Source: Capnocytophaga felis (GTDB taxonomy: Bacteria; Bacteroidota; Bacteroidia; Flavobacteriales; Flavobacteriaceae). Taken from it: 64,000 bases of DNA. This document shows positions 62,560 through 64,000 of this stretch, piece after piece. The translations under genes and the position numbers were made by a program. Position 1 is the first letter of the stretch, and every line of letters begins with the position of its first letter. Where the stretch lies: contig NZ_BLBC01000004.1 in the NCBI RefSeq assembly GCF_009684755.1, positions 21,709 to 85,708 on the forward strand. Direction: 5' to 3'. The notes beneath the pieces were generated by a model. The model did no database searches, had not been told where the DNA came from, and saw nothing but the letters and a program-made list of their open reading frames with translations.

Positions 62560-63747
62560 ATGCAACAATTTTTATCCGACCGGATTAACCGTATGGAGAC
62601 CTCTGCCACACTAGCTATGGCAGCAAAAACACGCGAACTAAAATCACAAGGAAAAGACATCATCGGACTAAGTTTGGGCGAACCCGACTTTAATATTCCT
62701 GATTTCATTAAAGATGCTGCTATTGAAGCCATTAACCAAAATTATAGCAAATATTCCCCTGTGGACGGATATGCCGACTTGAAAGAAGCTATTTGTGAAA
62801 AATTCAAACGTGATAACAATTTGATTTACAAACCTTCACAAATATGTGTTTCAACCGGTGCAAAACAATGCCTTGCCAATGTAGCCTCAGTAATGATTAA
62901 TTCTGGTGATGAAGTAATTTTCCCCGCACCTTATTGGGTTAGTTATAAAGATATTGTAAAAATCTCAGAAGGCATTCCGGTTGAAGTACATACAACCATT
63001 GAAAATGATTTTAAAATAACTCCGGAACAACTTGAGGCAGCAATTACCCCAAAAACAAAAATGGTTTGGTTCAATTCACCTTGTAACCCAAGTGGTTCGG
63101 TGTACAGTCGGGAAGAGTTGGAAGCTTTAGCAAAGGTGCTTCAGAAATATCCCAATATTTTTATTCTTTCTGATGAAATTTATGAGCATATCAATTTTGT
63201 AGGAAATCATACAAGTTTTGCCGAAATTGACGGAATGTATGACAGAACCATCACTGTTAATGGTGTTTCAAAAGCATTTGCTATGACAGGATGGCGTATT
63301 GGTTACATTGGTGCTCCCGAATGGATTGCGAAAGCGTGTACAAAAATGCAAGGACAGGTTACCAGCGGAGCAAACTCCATTGCTCAACGAGCTACGATTG
63401 CCGCATTGAAAGCTCCTGTGAGCAAAATTCAATATATGATTGATGAATTTAAAAAACGTCGTGATTTGGTTTTGGATTTACTGAGTGATGTAAAAGGATT
63501 CAAGCTAAATGTTCCAGAAGGAGCTTTCTACGTTTTTCCTGACATTTCATATTTCTTTGGAAAAACATTACGCGGAAAAACCATCAACTCTGCCTCGGAT
63601 TTTTCACTTTATCTACTGGAAGAAGCCGGAGTAGCAACCGTTACCGGCGAAGCTTTTGGCGATGATAAATGTATCCGAATTTCATACGCTGCTTCCGAAA
63701 AAGAACTTCGCGAGGCTATAAAACGAATCAAAGAAGTTTGTGTATAA
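62560..63747 (+). CDS. Class I aminotransferase, aspartate aminotransferase type
   Basis: 395-residue cytoplasmic PLP enzyme of fold type I subgroup Ib, which interconverts aspartate/2-oxoglutarate with oxaloacetate/glutamate, sometimes also prephenate. Seen: the LGEPDFNIPDFI substrate segment, STGAKQCL, NSPCNPSGSVYS, SDEIYEHI with the PLP Asp, and SKAFAMTGWRIGY with the Schiff-base Lys238. Start ATG 62560. No adjacent partner genes. Confidence 0.93.
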   Translation: MQQFLSDRINRMETSATLAMAAKTRELKSQGKDIIGLSLGEPDFNIPDFIKDAAIEAINQNYSKYSPVDGYADLKEAICEKFKRDNNLIYKPSQICVSTGAKQCLANVASVMINSGDEVIFPAPYWVSYKDIVKISEGIPVEVHTTIENDFKITPEQLEAAITPKTKMVWFNSPCNPSGSVYSREELEALAKVLQKYPNIFILSDEIYEHINFVGNHTSFAEIDGMYDRTITVNGVSKAFAMTGWRIGYIGAPEWIAKACTKMQGQVTSGANSIAQRATIAALKAPVSKIQYMIDEFKKRRDLVLDLLSDVKGFKLNVPEGAFYVFPDISYFFGKTLRGKTINSASDFSLYLLEEAGVATVTGEAFGDDKCIRISYAASEKELREAIKRIKEVCV

Positions 63748-63827
63748 GAGAAAACCTTAATAATCAGTATTATTTAAAAACAAAGAAACACTTTATTTCG
63801 GTTTTAAAAAATAAAAATGATTAAAAG

Positions 63828-63866
63828 TTTGTAATTTAAAAAAGTTGTGCTATATTTGCACCCGCA
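63828..63866 (+). promoter_or_regulatory. Promoter of tRNA-Val
   Basis: TTTG (63828-63831), 19 nt, TATATTTG (63851-63858), then CACCCGCA: full match, including the GC-rich tRNA element. Confidence 0.92.
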
Positions 63867-63878
63867 ATAAAGCACTAA

Positions 63879-63953
63879 GGGTTCTTAGCTCAGCTGGTTC
63901 AGAGCATCTGCCTTACAAGCAGAGGGTCACTGGTTCGAATCCAGTAGGACCCA
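63879..63953 (+). tRNA. tRNA-Val (anticodon TAC)
   Basis: 75-nt cloverleaf: acceptor GGGTTCT/AGGACCC (one G-T), D-arm TAGCTCAGCTGGTTCAGAGC, anticodon loop CTTACAA, T-arm with TGGTTCGAATCC. CCA not encoded. Confidence 0.97.
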
Positions 63954-63979
63954 CTTAGTCGAATTTTTTCATATCATTG

Positions 63980-64000
63980 GGGTTCTTAGCTCAGCTGGTT
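63980..64000 (+). tRNA. Second tRNA, 5' part only (probable tRNA-Val duplicate)
   Basis: The last 21 bases repeat the first 21 of the preceding tRNA-Val exactly, 26 bases after it. The gene runs off the window; the anticodon is not visible. Confidence 0.8.

Overview
The window is an AT-rich bacterial chromosome segment from a member of the Bacteroidota, most likely class Flavobacteriia and plausibly Capnocytophaga (genus is inference). The evidence is direct: promoters follow the Bacteroidota TTG-N19/20-TAnnTTTG pattern instead of the sigma70 one, a SusC/SusD pair is present, outer-membrane lipoproteins carry charged export-signal-like residues after the lipid cysteine, and housekeeping genes (pyrD class 2, rpsF-rpsR-rplI, hemA-hemC, tamB, tsaD, kdsD/recQ) are of the Bacteroidota type. 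I see no prophage, insertion sequence or CRISPR array.

Layout. 1-9.2 kb: a cut-off peptidoglycan glucosaminidase lipoprotein with prmC, a tRNA-Lys/tRNA-Leu pair, aroK, a YidE-type transporter, tRNA-Tyr, pyrD, and an ABC-F/YkgJ/xerD operon. 9.2-21.4 kb: a PUR-like DUF3276 protein, recQ divergent from kdsD, a WYL regulator, etfB-etfA, hemA-hemC divergent from an AraC-type regulator, a small GlsB-like membrane protein and a class III aminotransferase. 21.6-29.6 kb: an unusual accessory block. A helically phased array of 11 or more copies of a TTCnGAA-type motif precedes a SWIM zinc-finger gene and an alpha-helical repeat gene; after an inverted acpH-like gene come a MoxR AAA+ ATPase and a DUF5682 protein. 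This resembles the YehL-type MoxR systems, but the expected VWA partner is not in the window. 29.6-34.7 kb: sodA and tamB. 34.7-43.8 kb: a five-gene polysaccharide-utilisation locus (SusC, SusD, GH18 endoglycosidase, two binding lipoproteins) lying between tamB and tsaD, which I believe are neighbours in many relatives. 44-64 kb: tsaD; a padR-pspC-TonB-receptor-like operon with a palindromic candidate operator; an abundant-type outer-membrane protein; a flippase; two exported peptidases (C1 and S9D); an ABC exporter; ribosomal protein genes rpsF-rpsR-rplI; rsmG with an uncharacterised gene; an aspartate aminotransferase; and tRNA-Val followed by the start of a second, apparently identical tRNA.

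Working together. The PUL is predicted to bind N-glycans at the cell surface, cut them with the GH18 enzyme and import the product through SusCD. The SWIM/HEAT/MoxR/DUF5682 block looks like a chaperone or conflict-type machine of unknown purpose and is the best candidate for something undescribed, together with the phased repeat array in front of it. Nearly all operons are bounded by bidirectional A/T-flanked hairpin terminators, and promoter positions in several cases decide between alternative start codons.
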